Source: Sialis fuliginosa
Taxonomy: Eukaryota > Arthropoda > Insecta > Megaloptera > Sialidae
Direction: 5' to 3'
Assembly: GCA_961205875.1 (NCBI GenBank)
Contig: OY540819.1
Span: 5,520,501-5,584,500, forward strand
Length of the DNA stretch: 64,000 nt
This document shows, one piece after another, positions 49,787 to 61,465 of this stretch (its first letter is position 1; every line of letters starts with the position of its first letter). The notes below the pieces were generated by a model. The model saw only the letters and a list, made by a program, of their open reading frames with translations, did not search any database and had not been told where the DNA came from. The translations under genes were made by a program, and so were the position numbers.

Positions 49787-50225
49787 ACTAGCTGGGCCCG
49801 CGCGGCTTCGTTCGCGTGGACAATTAGTTATTATTGTAATAAAAAACAAACAACACTTAAATTACCTACCTGACAAAAGCGAATCAGAACAAAAAGTAAA
49901 TATATTTCGATATTTTCTAAACTATACGACCAAATTGGATGCTGTAAAGGGCAAATTATATCTACATTAAGTACTTATGACGATGAAATAATTTATTTCG
50001 ATAAGAATTAATGTTTTGCAGGCCATAAGTCCACGTAAACAGAACCGAAATATTTTAAATTTTCTTTGTAACATAAAAGCAGTAATTGTGGCTTAAATAC
50101 AAAAGTTAGATATATGGTGTCGCGAACATTATTGTAGATCTTTTAATTCTACACAATTTTTAATACATTATTTTGTTCAATATTGAACGGTTTAGGCAGC
50201 GTATTGCAAAACAGCGCGCCGTCGG
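49787..50225 (-). mobile_element. Helitron-like fragment, minus strand (ACTAGCTGGGCCCGCG)
   Basis: Read on the minus strand it ends CGCGGGCCCAGCTAGT, as at 26490. Both copies share GAATTGTGTAGAAT...AAAAGATC (inverted here) and the GTATTGCAAAACAGCG / TACGCTGCCTAAA blocks. It is non-coding. The 5' terminus is not recognised. Confidence 0.55.
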
Positions 50226-50399
50226 CAAAATTTTTTCCAACTTGATTTACTATTATCGTCACTGATTAGTTGTTATCTTACCTAACGTAACAAAATATAA
50301 CCTATAACCTGGCCAGAGAACGTACCTATGAATTAAAAAAGAAACCACGTAAATCGGATAAGTGGTTCTCGAGTGATGAGCTTTATAGTATATATAGAT

Positions 50400-52690
50400 G
50401 TAAAAACTTTTAAGCTACTTTCATACGTTCTGTGAAAAAATACAATAACTAAAGTAAAAATAAATGCGATTTTTCATTTTGATCGTTAGACCTAAAATAA
50501 AAATTATTTATTTTTTACTAAATTGTATTGGAATAAAAAAAATTGTAGTAACGACACTGGTTCCTGTCTGCGACAATTGTCTTCAAATCGTTTTATTTGC
50601 TGTCACTTGATTTGATGTTGATAGGTTTTCATCGCACTCAAAGGAAGAATAAGATGAAATGAGAATGAAAGCAAGATTTCAGAAAAGAACACATATAATG
50701 TGTATTATGTTTGTAAATCGCTCGTTTTAATATTTATAAGTAAATGAATATTATCTTGAAAGATACAACAAGTGGTTGGTTTTCTTTTGTCCACGTGCTG
50801 GGAATTTTCTGAATCATTTTTGTCGGAAAATTGTCTTTTTAGAGTTATGTTTTAATTTGCATATTATTTGAATACATTGCAAGTTTAATTTTGAAAATAT
50901 TCTATGTTTAGATTACTTTATTAAGGATTTGCTTAGAAATATAGAAAATTAGACAATTGAATTAAATCATATAAATATTAAAATAATTTGTAATTTTTTT
51001 TTTAATCGAAAAAAAATGAATTGAAATTAGACTATGTTTAAAAATATTGAAATTGCAAAATTATTATTGAGAATTTTTTCGAGAAAAAAAACATTTTTTG
51101 ATTCAAACTGGAAAAAACTTCAAAAATGTGAATTTATATTTTTATTTGAAATTACAATTCAAGAAGAAAAAAATGATGCATAAGTATTTACATTGTACAT
51201 TGTTTGGAAATTTAAAAAAAATTGACATCTACTTAGAAAATTGAAAAATTCATGAGAATAATATTTTATAAAATAATGAGTCAAATCTACAATGGTTAGG
51301 GTCATGGGCTAGGTCATTTAGTATGGAATGCAACAGATTATTTGGAATAATCAATAAGTATAACACGTGTACATGCACGTATATCTAGATATAAATATTA
51401 AGGTGAAGCAATGTTGTGGAAAGAATGATATATTTACAAATAAGTATGACCCTTTTAGCAAAACCAATATGCTTGAGATGCTTTTAAACAGAGCTTTTCA
51501 CGAAACGACATAATTCTTTGTCTGGTATCTCACAGCTTTTAAAGATATTAAAATGTAAGTACAATGTATATTATACTTGCATATAATAATACACATTGAT
51601 ACAATAAAATTTTTGAAATACTTTTTGATATATTATACATATATATATTTTTTTATATTTTCAACAAAGAAATTTTAACTAAACTATCAAATATTTTAAA
51701 TTTAAGAAACATTTAGAAGAAATTATAATAGTTTTTAATAACAGTTTTGCTGAAAATAAATCACGTAGGTATATCTGGTATTTTACATTTGCTTACAAAC
51801 AACATCAACGTGAAAATATCATTACGAAGTTTTACCAGTACGGTTGAGAGATGTGTTATTTCTTTTATACCTAGATTATTGTAATTTAGTTCTGCAAAGA
51901 ACATATCTAAAAAGTATATGCATCAGTCTTGAACACTTTAAGAGCAACGTACATATATTGTTTTTTTTTTGGATTGATGGGCTACTTTTTTATAATTCTC
52001 AAGAACTCATGTTACTAATAAAATAATCAATTCTTTATGGAATCAATTTAATTACCGAAATTCGCAATTATAGTTTGTTTTTTAAATTATAACCTTTTAT
52101 TTTGTTTATGTTTTTTCTCTAGTAATGAACAACGTAAAACCAATAAAGAACACTCAGAGATGAACACTTGCTAATGATTACAAAATGATAAGTACTACTT
52201 ACGAGTCGTAAAATTTAAAACAACTTTATCGTTAAAAGTCGGTATAGATTAATATCCAGTAATGCGGAAATAATCAAAAATCAACAAATATTTTAATTCA
52301 AGAATGTTTAATACTTGGAGTATTGTTCAAGACTGGTGGTATCTTAGATTCTTTGAAAATTATTATATTGCATTTTTTAAGTAAATCGTTTTGATGTAAA
52401 GAACCAAGAGTGAAAATAATTCTAAAACGTGAACCAACAGTAAAAAATCATTGTTATAACACATTTATCATAAGGTGTTTTTAGTATGTGAATATATTAA
52501 ATTTACAACAAAAGATTACGTTTTTATTTCTGAGTACTCTCCGCTGATATAACGGCTCACAAAAATGCGAAAACATCACCATACGTTACGAATAAAAAAT
52601 CGCTATTCCGCATACACATATTTTTTAAGATACCATCATAAAGTTTCGTATTTTTTTTGTCCCAAGGCGTGTGTGCATGTATATTCGCCA
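50400..52690. other. A+T-rich intergenic stretch, no feature recognised
   Basis: Only very A+T-rich sequence with short chance open frames (for example 51844-52026). No transposon ends were delimited. Confidence 0.55.
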
Positions 52691-52706
52691 CTTTTATCAT
52701 CTAGTA

Positions 52707-52755
52707 CAGTGGTATTTAACATATATGGTTCGTGAAATAAGTACCTTCCACGCAA
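52707..52755 (+). mobile_element. Fragment of a CAGTGGT-type hAT end
   Basis: CAGTGGTATTTAACATATATGGTTCGTG resembles the CAGTGGTTCTTAACC terminus. No mate or TSD was found. Confidence 0.35.
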
Positions 52756-53029
52756 CCCGCTCAAAAATAAGAAATTTTAATTAAATAGCCACACACAGAC
52801 ATAAATAAAATTACAAACATAAACATACAATTTAATTATGTTAAATTTCATTTCTAATGTTTCAATTAATTTTTATAATACTTATTTAGTAAGAAATAAT
52901 AATAATGCAAAAGAAGAAAACTTTTTTTAGAACTTGTTCATAAAACGTTTAAACCTCGCTTATCTATAGTAGGCCGCGTTCTCCACAGATGTCGTGACGT
53001 ATCACCATATATAAAACAAAATCAACAAC

Positions 53030-53250
53030 TGGGTCGTTTCCATGGCGACGAAATGAGTGATTGTGATTAATGAAGATCTACAGAGGCCCTGTGTATTGTG
53101 TATACTACAGGGTGCGTGTGGGAGATGCGTAGAGTGAAAATAGGGAATTGTTGTAGTGGCCGTGTAATATGTATATAGCCATGTATCACTTTTCTTACTG
53201 GAAATTACGGGGGCAGTCACGTGCATAAGGGTTGTACAAAATTGAAATTT
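53030..53250. promoter_or_regulatory. G+C-richer island with X-box-like GTTTCCATGGCGAC
   Basis: GTTTCCATGGCGAC (53036-53049) is close to the RFX X-box (GTNNCCATRGNAAC), with one departure at the second-last position. An 86-codon minus-strand frame (53002-53262) spans the island but has no recognised domain and no splice context. The regulatory call is inference from the motif and composition only. Confidence 0.25.
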
Positions 53251-53272
53251 ATAAAACAACAACCTAAATTAT

Positions 53273-53464
53273 ATAAGTCTTGAGTCTTCCTCGGTAATTT
53301 TGATATGGATCTTGGATTCTGGGTGTAAGCCGCGTCGATTTGGTCGTATTATTGGCCAACATTTCGTCACACATTGCATTTTAAAAGTGCACGCATAATG
53401 TGTGACGAAACGTTGGCCGATAACACGACTAAATCGACGCGGCTTACACCCAGAAGCCAAGATC
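53273..53464. mobile_element. Palindromic foldback repeat, copy 2 (inverted relative to 45-kb copy)
   Basis: The arms GATCTTGGATTCTGGGTGTAAGC and GCTTACACCCAGAAGCCAAGATC enclose CATTTCGTCACACATTGCA and its mirror. The leading TAAGTCTTGAGTCTTCC...TTTTGATATG matches, inverted, the sequence after the right arm of the 45-kb copy. The loop differs: here GTGACGAAACGTTGG occurs in both orientations. Confidence 0.8.
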
Positions 53465-53469
53465 AAACA

Positions 53470-55930
53470 ACCTAAATTGACTGATAAGAAAGTAAACGTA
53501 ATACATTATAGTTATTTTTGGTTGTATTTAAAAAAAAATTAACACGATATTGGCAGATATTTTTCTTGCATTGTGTGTGGAGGGGAGGGGGGGGAGTTGA
53601 AATAAACTTAAAAAAATAAAAATTGATTTTACTGCGGGTATCTACTGATAGATAGTCTTCATTTGTAGATATCGATTGTTAAAAAAGAAATCGGAGAAAC
53701 AATACAAAAATTAAAATAATCAAAACACGATAGTCCTAAATAACAATGCAATTTCAACTTCTTTGATTATTATCTATTGCTTGATCACTTATCTATCAAA
53801 AGTGTTCAAGATTTCGTTAAAAGATAAGGTGATTTGATATGTAATAATAAATAGGTCATAGTTATTATTACCTTTTTGGAATGATAGATTGTACAAAATA
53901 ATTCTTGAGATTATTGAATTTTTAAAAATATCTTGTTTCAACATTTTATGAAAGTAGTTTAAAAATATGAAATCTCCTTTTATTACACTATTAGTGAAAT
54001 TGGCACATTAAAAAAACATATTTAAGATTACATTTATTTCCTGCAAATAATAGTTTTTCGTGAGCGTTTTGACTTTTGAATAATTCACTCAGTATCTATT
54101 GGTACTGAATTCACATTTTGTGGATTTACAATAATTCATATACATATTTCCCAATTAATTTAAAAAATGTATCTTCTATTTAACTTTATAAAATATACTA
54201 TTCAAAAAGTGTACCTATTTTACTTGGCTTCGGAATAACTATTTCTACAAAATATAGTAAAAATAAAAAAAGTATCAAAAACCTTATAAATCTCGTACAT
54301 ATTTGATTTCTCTATGCACTTTCCACGACGAGATTCCGGGCACCCCTACTCTACTATGACCGAGTTGTAAATCTTCTGTGTTTCCCATACTTTATTTTTA
54401 TAACGTAATGCAATTTCACGCACGATTTATATGCAACACGATCCCAAAGATAGACAAAGAAATTTTTAAAATAAAATATGTATGCCTTCACTTTTAAATG
54501 GTCAAACGTTCTAAATTTGAATTGTATTTTACCAAAGTAGTTTTTCAAAAATGTCCTAAATTTATCAATAAAGTTTATTAACTTTTCTCAATCTAAACTC
54601 TTGTTAATGAAAACAAATTAATTGGATTTTGTTTGGGTTAACATATGTATTCTAGAATTAGATAGCATTTAATATGCATAAAGATATAAAATTATTGGAG
54701 TGTAAACTTGATGTTAAAACACCTTCTCGCGAAACAGATGGAATATGGCATAGAAACCTTTTCATCTGGCGAGCTTTGATAGGTTGATGGCGTGTACTGA
54801 CAGTTTATAACTAATTTTACTAAAAACATTGGAAACAATTGAATCATATTTAGATCGAATGGCAGAAGGATCAAATATAACACATCAGTTATTTTATATA
54901 TTTAGTTTAATATGATTTAATTCATTTTGAAGTTATTAGCAAAAGCTATTGTTAGTACTAAAAACTTTTTGTTCGAGCATTCAAGAGTATTTACAAAGGG
55001 TTGGATTCTTTAAAAATAATTAACTTAATACATATCTGGATCATATATATATAATTTATTTATGTTTTATCCCAATTCTAACAAAACTTACATTACAGGA
55101 TAAATTTCTATCAAGTTAATAAGTTAGTGCAAAAATAATAAAAGCTTCTCACCGAAGTCTGTTAACAAAGTGTTAATACTCATAATGATGAACCTAATGG
55201 AAGAAAAGGTTGTTAATTTTGCGAATCTTGTTTTTATGTTACACTTGGCAAGAAGTGACATCACTGACGATAAAGTAGAATCCTTATTTAACGAGCAATA
55301 TAAATCAGGACCCTTGTCTTTTTTTCAGTAAAGTTTTCGGTTATTTTCTTATCTTACATTATGAATCGAATGAATAACTAGTTGAAAGTTTTTGAAATAA
55401 TTCATTTTTAGAGAAGTTTTGAATAATGACGTACATCAGGGATATAAAAAAAATAAACATTCAGTATTTTTTTGAAGTGCTCTTTTTATGTAACATCTGA
55501 TATTAAAACTAGTAAATTAACAATTAATTGGTTTAATTATTTTGACAACTGAAACTTAACTCCTTCTTTGCAATCATAATATTTTTAAAATTTAAAAACC
55601 CATTTTTTTGAAATAATTAAAATAATTTTTCCAAGTAAAATTGAAAATTATATTTATATGGGATTTTCATTGATAAAAAGTACATTTTTATTCTGAAGTT
55701 AATATATCTGTAGATAATAACAAATAACTAATTTATAATATTACAAATAATTATTTTATGTTCTTTCTATTTTTTTTGATAATTCGACTATTTGGTAACT
55801 AATATAATTTATTTATTGTATTAATATAATACTAAAAATATAGCTGATTATTATATTTATAACTTTAAAATGTTTTGTTTTTTTGTTTTTTCATAATTTA
55901 TATTTTTTCCAATCATGTATTTAAATGAAA
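53470..55930. other. A+T-rich intergenic stretch, no feature recognised
   Basis: Two short minus-strand frames (54354-54548, 54692-54883) carry no family signature. No delimited repeat was found. Confidence 0.55.
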
Positions 55931-55939
55931 TACCTGTAT

Positions 55940-56515
55940 ACCTTAAGGTGGACGAATTTTGACCGGGCCGCCCCCCAAATCAGCTCGAAATAATTCAAAA
56001 AAAATGTGGAAAAAGTTTCAGCCCTCTATCTTAAAAAAATGCCATTACCAAAGGGGGGTGATTTTTCCATTTAAAATACACGTGTTTTTTCGATTTTTCA
56101 GACCTGCATACTAGAGTGTCTTAAACTCTTTCTAAAAATCTAGAATACTCATGAAAGCATCCCTGTTACTCATATTCCATATCTTGATGGATAAAGTAAA
56201 CTTCTGCAGCTATATGGGTCTTGGGTCATTTCATCAAAATAAAATTCAAAAAAATACTTTTTGTATAACTTCTGGATAATTTTGTCAGAAAAACGTTTGA
56301 CAATGAAAATATTGATCTTGAAATAAAAAAATTGATTTTAAAATTAAAATTAAAAAAAAAATTGGTCGCGCCAGTTAGAAATTGATACGGAATTTTCATT
56401 TTTGATTTTAGAATCAATATTTATTTATTTTAAGATCAATATTTTTGGAGCTGATTTGGGGAGCGGCTCGGTCAAAATTCATCCTAACCCCATATAAGGA
56501 CCACCCTAGTATACC
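55940..56515. mobile_element. TIR element with CTTAAGGTGGACGAATTTTG end
   Basis: GAATTTTGACCGGGCCGCCC...CCAAATCAGCTC at left is mirrored by GAGCTGATTTGGGG...GCGGCTCGGTCAAAATTC at right. Outer blocks AAGGTGG and CCACCCT are also inverted. It is about 575 bp and non-coding. A TATACC motif lies at both borders, but the TSD is not certain. Confidence 0.7.
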
Positions 56516-56568
56516 TATGTACTTGTAGCTTACAATTAGTTTAAAAAACAGACACTTCTAGCGTTATG

Positions 56569-56702
56569 CCGTGTTCAGACCGAAAAAACAAAACAGCAAC
56601 ATCGTGTCTTTTTGACAAAAGTGCAATAAAGCCTATGCATTTTTAAATACGACGTGTTTTCAAACACCGTGTTGTTGTTTTGTTTTCTTTGGTGTGAACA
56701 CC
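56569..56702. mobile_element. Small MITE (CCGTGTTCAGACC ends), better copy
   Basis: CCGTGTTCAGACCGAAAAAAC at left is mirrored by GTTTTCTTTGGTGTGAACACCGG at right. It is 134 bp. The centre carries the CGTGTTTTCAAACACCG palindrome shared with 19763-19870. Confidence 0.75.
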
Positions 56703-57043
56703 GGATTACTAGATAAAAAGAATAGTAAAGAAGTACTATTATTTAAAATGTATCTGTTAATTACTATAAACTGATTATTTATTACCTAAGCATTTAATGA
56801 TGTCATAATCACATTACAGTACAATACATACATTATTAGCTATCTATGTATTTATATGTCAACATACACGGGTTAAAAGTTATCCAGTTAATATTACAGT
56901 ATTGTTACTAAGGTCTCCTATCAAAACATAACATATTTTTGTGTATGTCATACATAAAAATTGTTATTTATTTTTGAACTAGATTTTTATGTCTCGTTAT
57001 TGAAAGTATATTTAGGTATAAGGTGATTTTTAAATATTGTTAC

Positions 57044-57578
57044 AATAGGCATGATGCCAATAACAAAGTATCACTGAAATTATGATTTTAAATAATGAAA
57101 TAAGTTAAAAAAAAGTATTTATTTTTATATTAAAAGCGAGATTAATATGATTTTTGTTAAAATAAAAACGCAAAATACAGCAATCCGCCATGTTTGATAA
57201 AACACTAGTCAGAGTGGATGACGTCACGGCTACGAAACGTCATTTTTGTTTCATTAATATCTGCACTATTTATAAATTATTTAGTGGTTTTAAATTATTC
57301 ATTTGCTTAGTTTTGTGTTACCAAAAGTAAAACCGAGAAACATTAGCGATGGAACAAGGATTTATTATAGTTGACAAGGAGTGTTTACATAGGCGTGACG
57401 TCAAAAATGCACCATGACACCTTCGAGCGTTTTGGCGTCAAATTCAATATTAGTTTTAACTGGGTCAATTTTTGTGATTAAACCTTTATTTTCTGCAGAA
57501 ATAAGCATTTTTTTTGGAAATAAGAGACACGTAAGATCATCATAAAATAGCTTTTAAAAATTAGGCATCATGCCTATT
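57044..57578. mobile_element. TIR element with AATAGGCATGATGCC ends (complete copy)
   Basis: AATAGGCATGATGCC and GGCATCATGCCTATT bound a 535-bp element that is the inverted counterpart of 21755-22287. Both TIRs are present. TACA occurs next to each end, a possible short TSD. It contains GATGACGTCACGGC and TAGGCGTGACGTCAAAAATG, that is, two CRE-like cores. It is non-coding. Confidence 0.8.
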
Positions 57579-57599
57579 ACAAATTAGAACGTTTTAAAA

Positions 57600-58850
57600 A
57601 CATTTACTTTTTATTTTATTCACTAAATTGAAAAAAAGTATACCTACCTACTTTTGTGTATCTTTCTACATCATTTTGAAACGTAATTAAAAAAAATGTA
57701 TGCATGTAATTTATATTCTATTTAATAATTCAATGTAGAACGGGTTAAATGTAACATTATACAGTGAGATTCCCTACATCACCTCATGACTTATTTGTGA
57801 TGACCGTGTTTTGTAATTGTATTTAGTTAATCGCAATGTAATCTTGTTTTTCGGCGATTCGCTCGAAATAGATTATTCCAGAACACATGTTTTGGATATT
57901 TTAAGAACCATATCAAGCCAGTATGCATATTTTTAATATAAATGTGTGTGCGTATCATTTTTATGTGGTTATTCATTATTCAATTAATTTTAAATATACT
58001 TTGTACAATTGTTTCTGTATTAAACATGAATTATAATACATTTTTTAAATTAATTGCTGGTTTACGTTGAAAATGAAAAAAAGTTCATTAAAAAAAAGTC
58101 TTGAGTTAGGTATTATTTATTTGTATCTCATTTAGAATTTTTTTTTTCTATTAATAAAAAATATAAAGTAGCATAAGTGCCACTTTATAAGTTTAAATAC
58201 ATTTTTTAGCATTTTTATTAAAATTAATAATATAATTAATAAATTTCAAAATATATCGTACTACTTTTGCCAGACGATCAGTTGCTTGGAGGTTGTGTTG
58301 AAAACGTCTTTAAATAATTGGAACGTAGTCAAATGAAAATTTAGTTTTATAAATGTATTATTTTATAAACCTAAGGTCATTTGATCTTGTCGGTTTGTAG
58401 CTTATAAATAATTTATTGAATTAAAAATTGTTATGAGTGTTTAATTTAAAAAATGAAATAGTGTATTTTTTTATGGAAAATAATGTTTTGAGTTAAATAA
58501 AATTATATTGAGTAGTTTGATATACCTACATAGATATATTTTGATTATTTTATTGTGACATTTGCAATATTTATTATAGTATAAAGTTTATTCTATAATA
58601 AATGTTACACGTGGCTGTAATGTTTATATTACTATAAACATTACATGTGCACTTTGAAATAAATCCGGTTTAATAACCAAAAGCAAAAAATAGTGTTTTT
58701 TCGATGATGAACTAATTCATTTTAATCTACAGATATCAAGAAATGCATTGACACAATTACTATAAAGATAGCATTAAAGTTTATGTAAATAAAAATGATA
58801 ATGGGACAAAAATCACGTATATTAAATTTAGTGGTGATGTGTAAGAAAAG
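57600..58850. other. A+T-rich intergenic stretch, no feature recognised
   Basis: No supported gene or delimited element was seen before the GC island at 58.86 kb. Confidence 0.55.
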
Positions 58851-58861
58851 TCTAGAGATAG

Positions 58862-58926
58862 ATCTTTGTTTCCGGTTACCGTGGCAACGTCAATTGTGAC
58901 GAGACAGAGGCCGACGGCGTGCGGCC
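58862..58926 (+). promoter_or_regulatory. GC island with RFX X-box-like motif GTTACCGTGGCAAC
   Basis: GTTACCGTGGCAAC (58875-58888) has both half sites of the X-box palindrome (GTTRCC NN GGYAAC) bound by RFX factors. It is followed by CGTCAATTGTGACG, another near-palindrome. The patch is markedly G+C richer than its kilobases of flank. It lies directly upstream of a good-context ATG (GCGGCCATGC). A promoter role is inference. Confidence 0.4.
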
Positions 58927-59020
58927 ATGCCCGAACGAATCGATTCGGCAGTTAATTATTCTGGCAGCGAAGTCAATCTAAATGTTTACTTTCGTACCGA
59001 AAGAAACAATTCCCAGACAA
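58927..59020 (+). CDS. Possible first coding exon (31 codons, then GTAAAT donor); product unknown
   Basis: After an in-frame stop at 58897, the first ATG (58927) stands in the context GCGGCCATGC and opens 31 codons beginning MPERIDSAVNYSGSEVNLN. The frame runs to a plausible donor (CAGACAA/GTAAATG) in phase 1; without splicing it ends two codons later. The sequence is mixed in composition, not the F/I/L/Y/N/K bias of chance frames here. No partner exon was recognised. It cannot simply replace the 63578 exon, because that exon ends in phase 0. It may instead be 5' UTR with an upstream ORF. I do not recognise the peptide. Confidence 0.3.
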
Positions 59021-59239
59021 GTAAATGATTTTTCATTTGTTCGCGACTTGACGTTAAAAAAGTATCGTGTTTTGTTATTTTGTTGTTTTTGTTTGTTCCT
59101 TCTGGAAGCTGGTCTCGCAGGATTTTTTTTCTTGTATATAGTGTAAAATTTTTCATCTGAAAATGTATGCGGTAGATTTATTATTGTATTAGTTGTTCCG
59201 ATGTTAAAACGGTTAAGTTTGAGTAAAGAAAATCAATAT

Positions 59240-59471
59240 TTTATATCAAAATATGTTAAAAATGATTCTTCTTTAAATTAAAAAAAATATGAAGGATAAA
59301 AATAAGTCATCAAAAAAGCAGGGGGTGGGGGGCAAAAGTGACGATTTGGATTTAAAGTAAAATAATTTATAATAATTTAATTTAAAATAAAAAAAGGACA
59401 AAATAAAATAACAAAAAGGGTCTTCATTTACATGTCATAGTTTACAAAAATTAAAATCTGGTCACCCTACT
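59240..59471 (-). mobile_element. Solo end of the TAGGGTGACCAG hAT-like family
   Basis: AAAATCTGGTCACCCTA (59455-59471) is the inverted terminus seen at 36467. The A-tract GGTCTTCATTT module lies about 50 bp inside it. The other end is missing, so the left limit is approximate. Confidence 0.5.
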
Positions 59472-60516
59472 TGGGACACACTGTAGATATTTATCTATAA
59501 AGAATCGCTCAAATCTTTAGAAGGATTGGTTTGCGGACCTGTACCTTTTAAGAAATTACGAGATATTTTTTTAACACCTTGTATATTTTTTATATTTTAT
59601 ATAAAATAAAATAACACTCAGGAAACCGTTAGCTTACTTTAGAGCTGAGATTAACCCAAAATATTATTTAATACACGTAGAAATTAGGTCAAAATAACAC
59701 GAAAATTCACTCTCCTCTAAATATTAGGGATCTCAATCACCATGGAAATAGGAAATGAAAGTTTATTTAATATGTTCAATATTCGTACTAAGTATTACAG
59801 GAAATTATTTTCTTAATCAATTTTCATGTTTTTTTTTTCATTACCATAATCGTGGTTACAATATCTAATATAAATTAAAGATAGTTGTTATAATTGTAAA
59901 TGTAATGTATTTTAAACAAACATAATTCTCGAATATGGCTTCACGCGAGACATATACATTTTGTACGAGCCAATAACGCTTTAATATTTTAAAAGACAAT
60001 ACTGGGTTAATGTTTTCAAGACGAGACCGTCTTATTTTCTATTCAAAATTTCAAGTATATATATAATTTTTATCTGCGATAGGACTGAATAAAAGTCGAA
60101 ATTCATCGAGTGAAAATTGAAACCATTTCACTTCGTAAAAAATTAAGCCGGTCTCGTCTCGTTCTCGTATCAAACATAAATATCTGGGTCTCATGTGAAT
60201 TTTTTTTTTATAAAATATAATTTTTCAATTTATTTTTATTAGTTGAGTCAATGAAGCTTGAAAATCGCCTAAACTTCGGAACCCTCAGAAACAATACCGA
60301 TTTTGATGAAATTAAAAAAAAAATGTTCGGTTAAGCAGACTATTTGAACTCAGAAACATTCCAGCCGTCGCGTCGGGCTTAATTCCCCTTCCAAATTTTT
60401 CCGTAGTAAAAACGTTAATTGACTAGATTATGTAATAAACAAATTTTGAAATATAACGAATTGTATAGTCATACATATTTTACATTCATTATTCATTATT
60501 AATATCAAATAATAAA

Positions 60517-61262
60517 TTGCTTCCTCGCAATATCGAAGATACGAGAAGCTTTGTGATCGTTTTAGATTGAGACAAAAAAAATTCTCCGATTTCAAAATTT
60601 TAAATTGATCTTTCCGTTTCACGTTAAGACAAACACTTTTCGTTCCGTATCTGTCTGTCTGTCCGTCCGTCCGTCTGTCCCCTGAATCCTTGTCACACAC
60701 ATAACTCATGAACCGCTGAACCGATATTATTGAAACTTGGTCGGATGGCTAGGTCCGGCTTGAGGATGGTCCCATTTCAAAATCATCAAAGTTTATTTTT
60801 TCAAGATATCTCAAGAACGACACATGTTACGTGAAAATTTTATAGAATATTTTTTGTAGAGCATTAAATTTCCTATAATATGGGTCTATTATAATGTTTG
60901 TTGTAAAATATCTCCTTAGAAAAATTTATCTCAATTTATGTTAATTGATATTGTTAATTGATATTTACTTTGATATATTAACTGTCATTTTGACGTTTTA
61001 AATCTCATTTTGACGTTTGCATAAATTTAGATTTAGATTGAAATTGTCAAAAAATTAAAAATATACGAAAAAATAATCAGGTGCGTCTTAAGAAAAATTT
61101 CGAACTAATATTTTTTAAGTAAAATTGTATAAAAATTAAATGGTTAACCAATTCTAAGCAATTTATCTCAGCATCGGTTTTTATTTAAATTGTTCAATGA
61201 TTAATTATCTTTGGTGAATTTAACATGAGGAAGCACTGTACATTTACTTGGCAGATGTTTTT
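60517..61262 (-). mobile_element. Repeat family copy C (GCTTCCTCG ends; 2 x 20-bp array)
   Basis: Same layout as copies A and B: TTGCTTCCTCGCAATATCGAAG, the GTCCGTCC tract (about 60657-60680), CTCATGAACCGCTGAACCGAT, AAGATATCTCAAGAACG, two 20-bp units (60978-61017), and ATGAGGAAGCACTGTA plus the shared tail. A deletion removes the CTTACACACG/GGGAGGGG segment present in copy A. The minus-strand frame 60428-60709 differs in length from that of the other copies, so a coding role is unlikely. Confidence 0.75.
60978..61017. repeat. Two 20-bp tandem units (TTAAxTxTCATTTTGACGTT)
   Basis: Units at 60978 and 60998. The same array has four units in copies A and B. Confidence 0.85.
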
Positions 61263-61465
61263 TTACATATTAATAATAATCTTTTATAACTAAGACTCTC
61301 GACGAGACAGTCTTGTCTCGTTTGAATCTAAGCAAATTTTGTCTCGGTCTCTTCCAGAAAGGCACGATATCGATTTTAGAATAGTCTCGTGTTAACGTGT
61401 GGTCAGAATCCGCATTGAGTAGAAACTCTCGATTTCAGTTTCGCCGCAGATATTATAACCAACAT

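Noticed and set aside
59985..61400. GAGACGAG / CTCGTCTC blocks around repeat copy C (60023, 60148, 61300) as ends of one larger element
   Set aside because: Orientation and spacing of the blocks are inconsistent and no TSD could be found.
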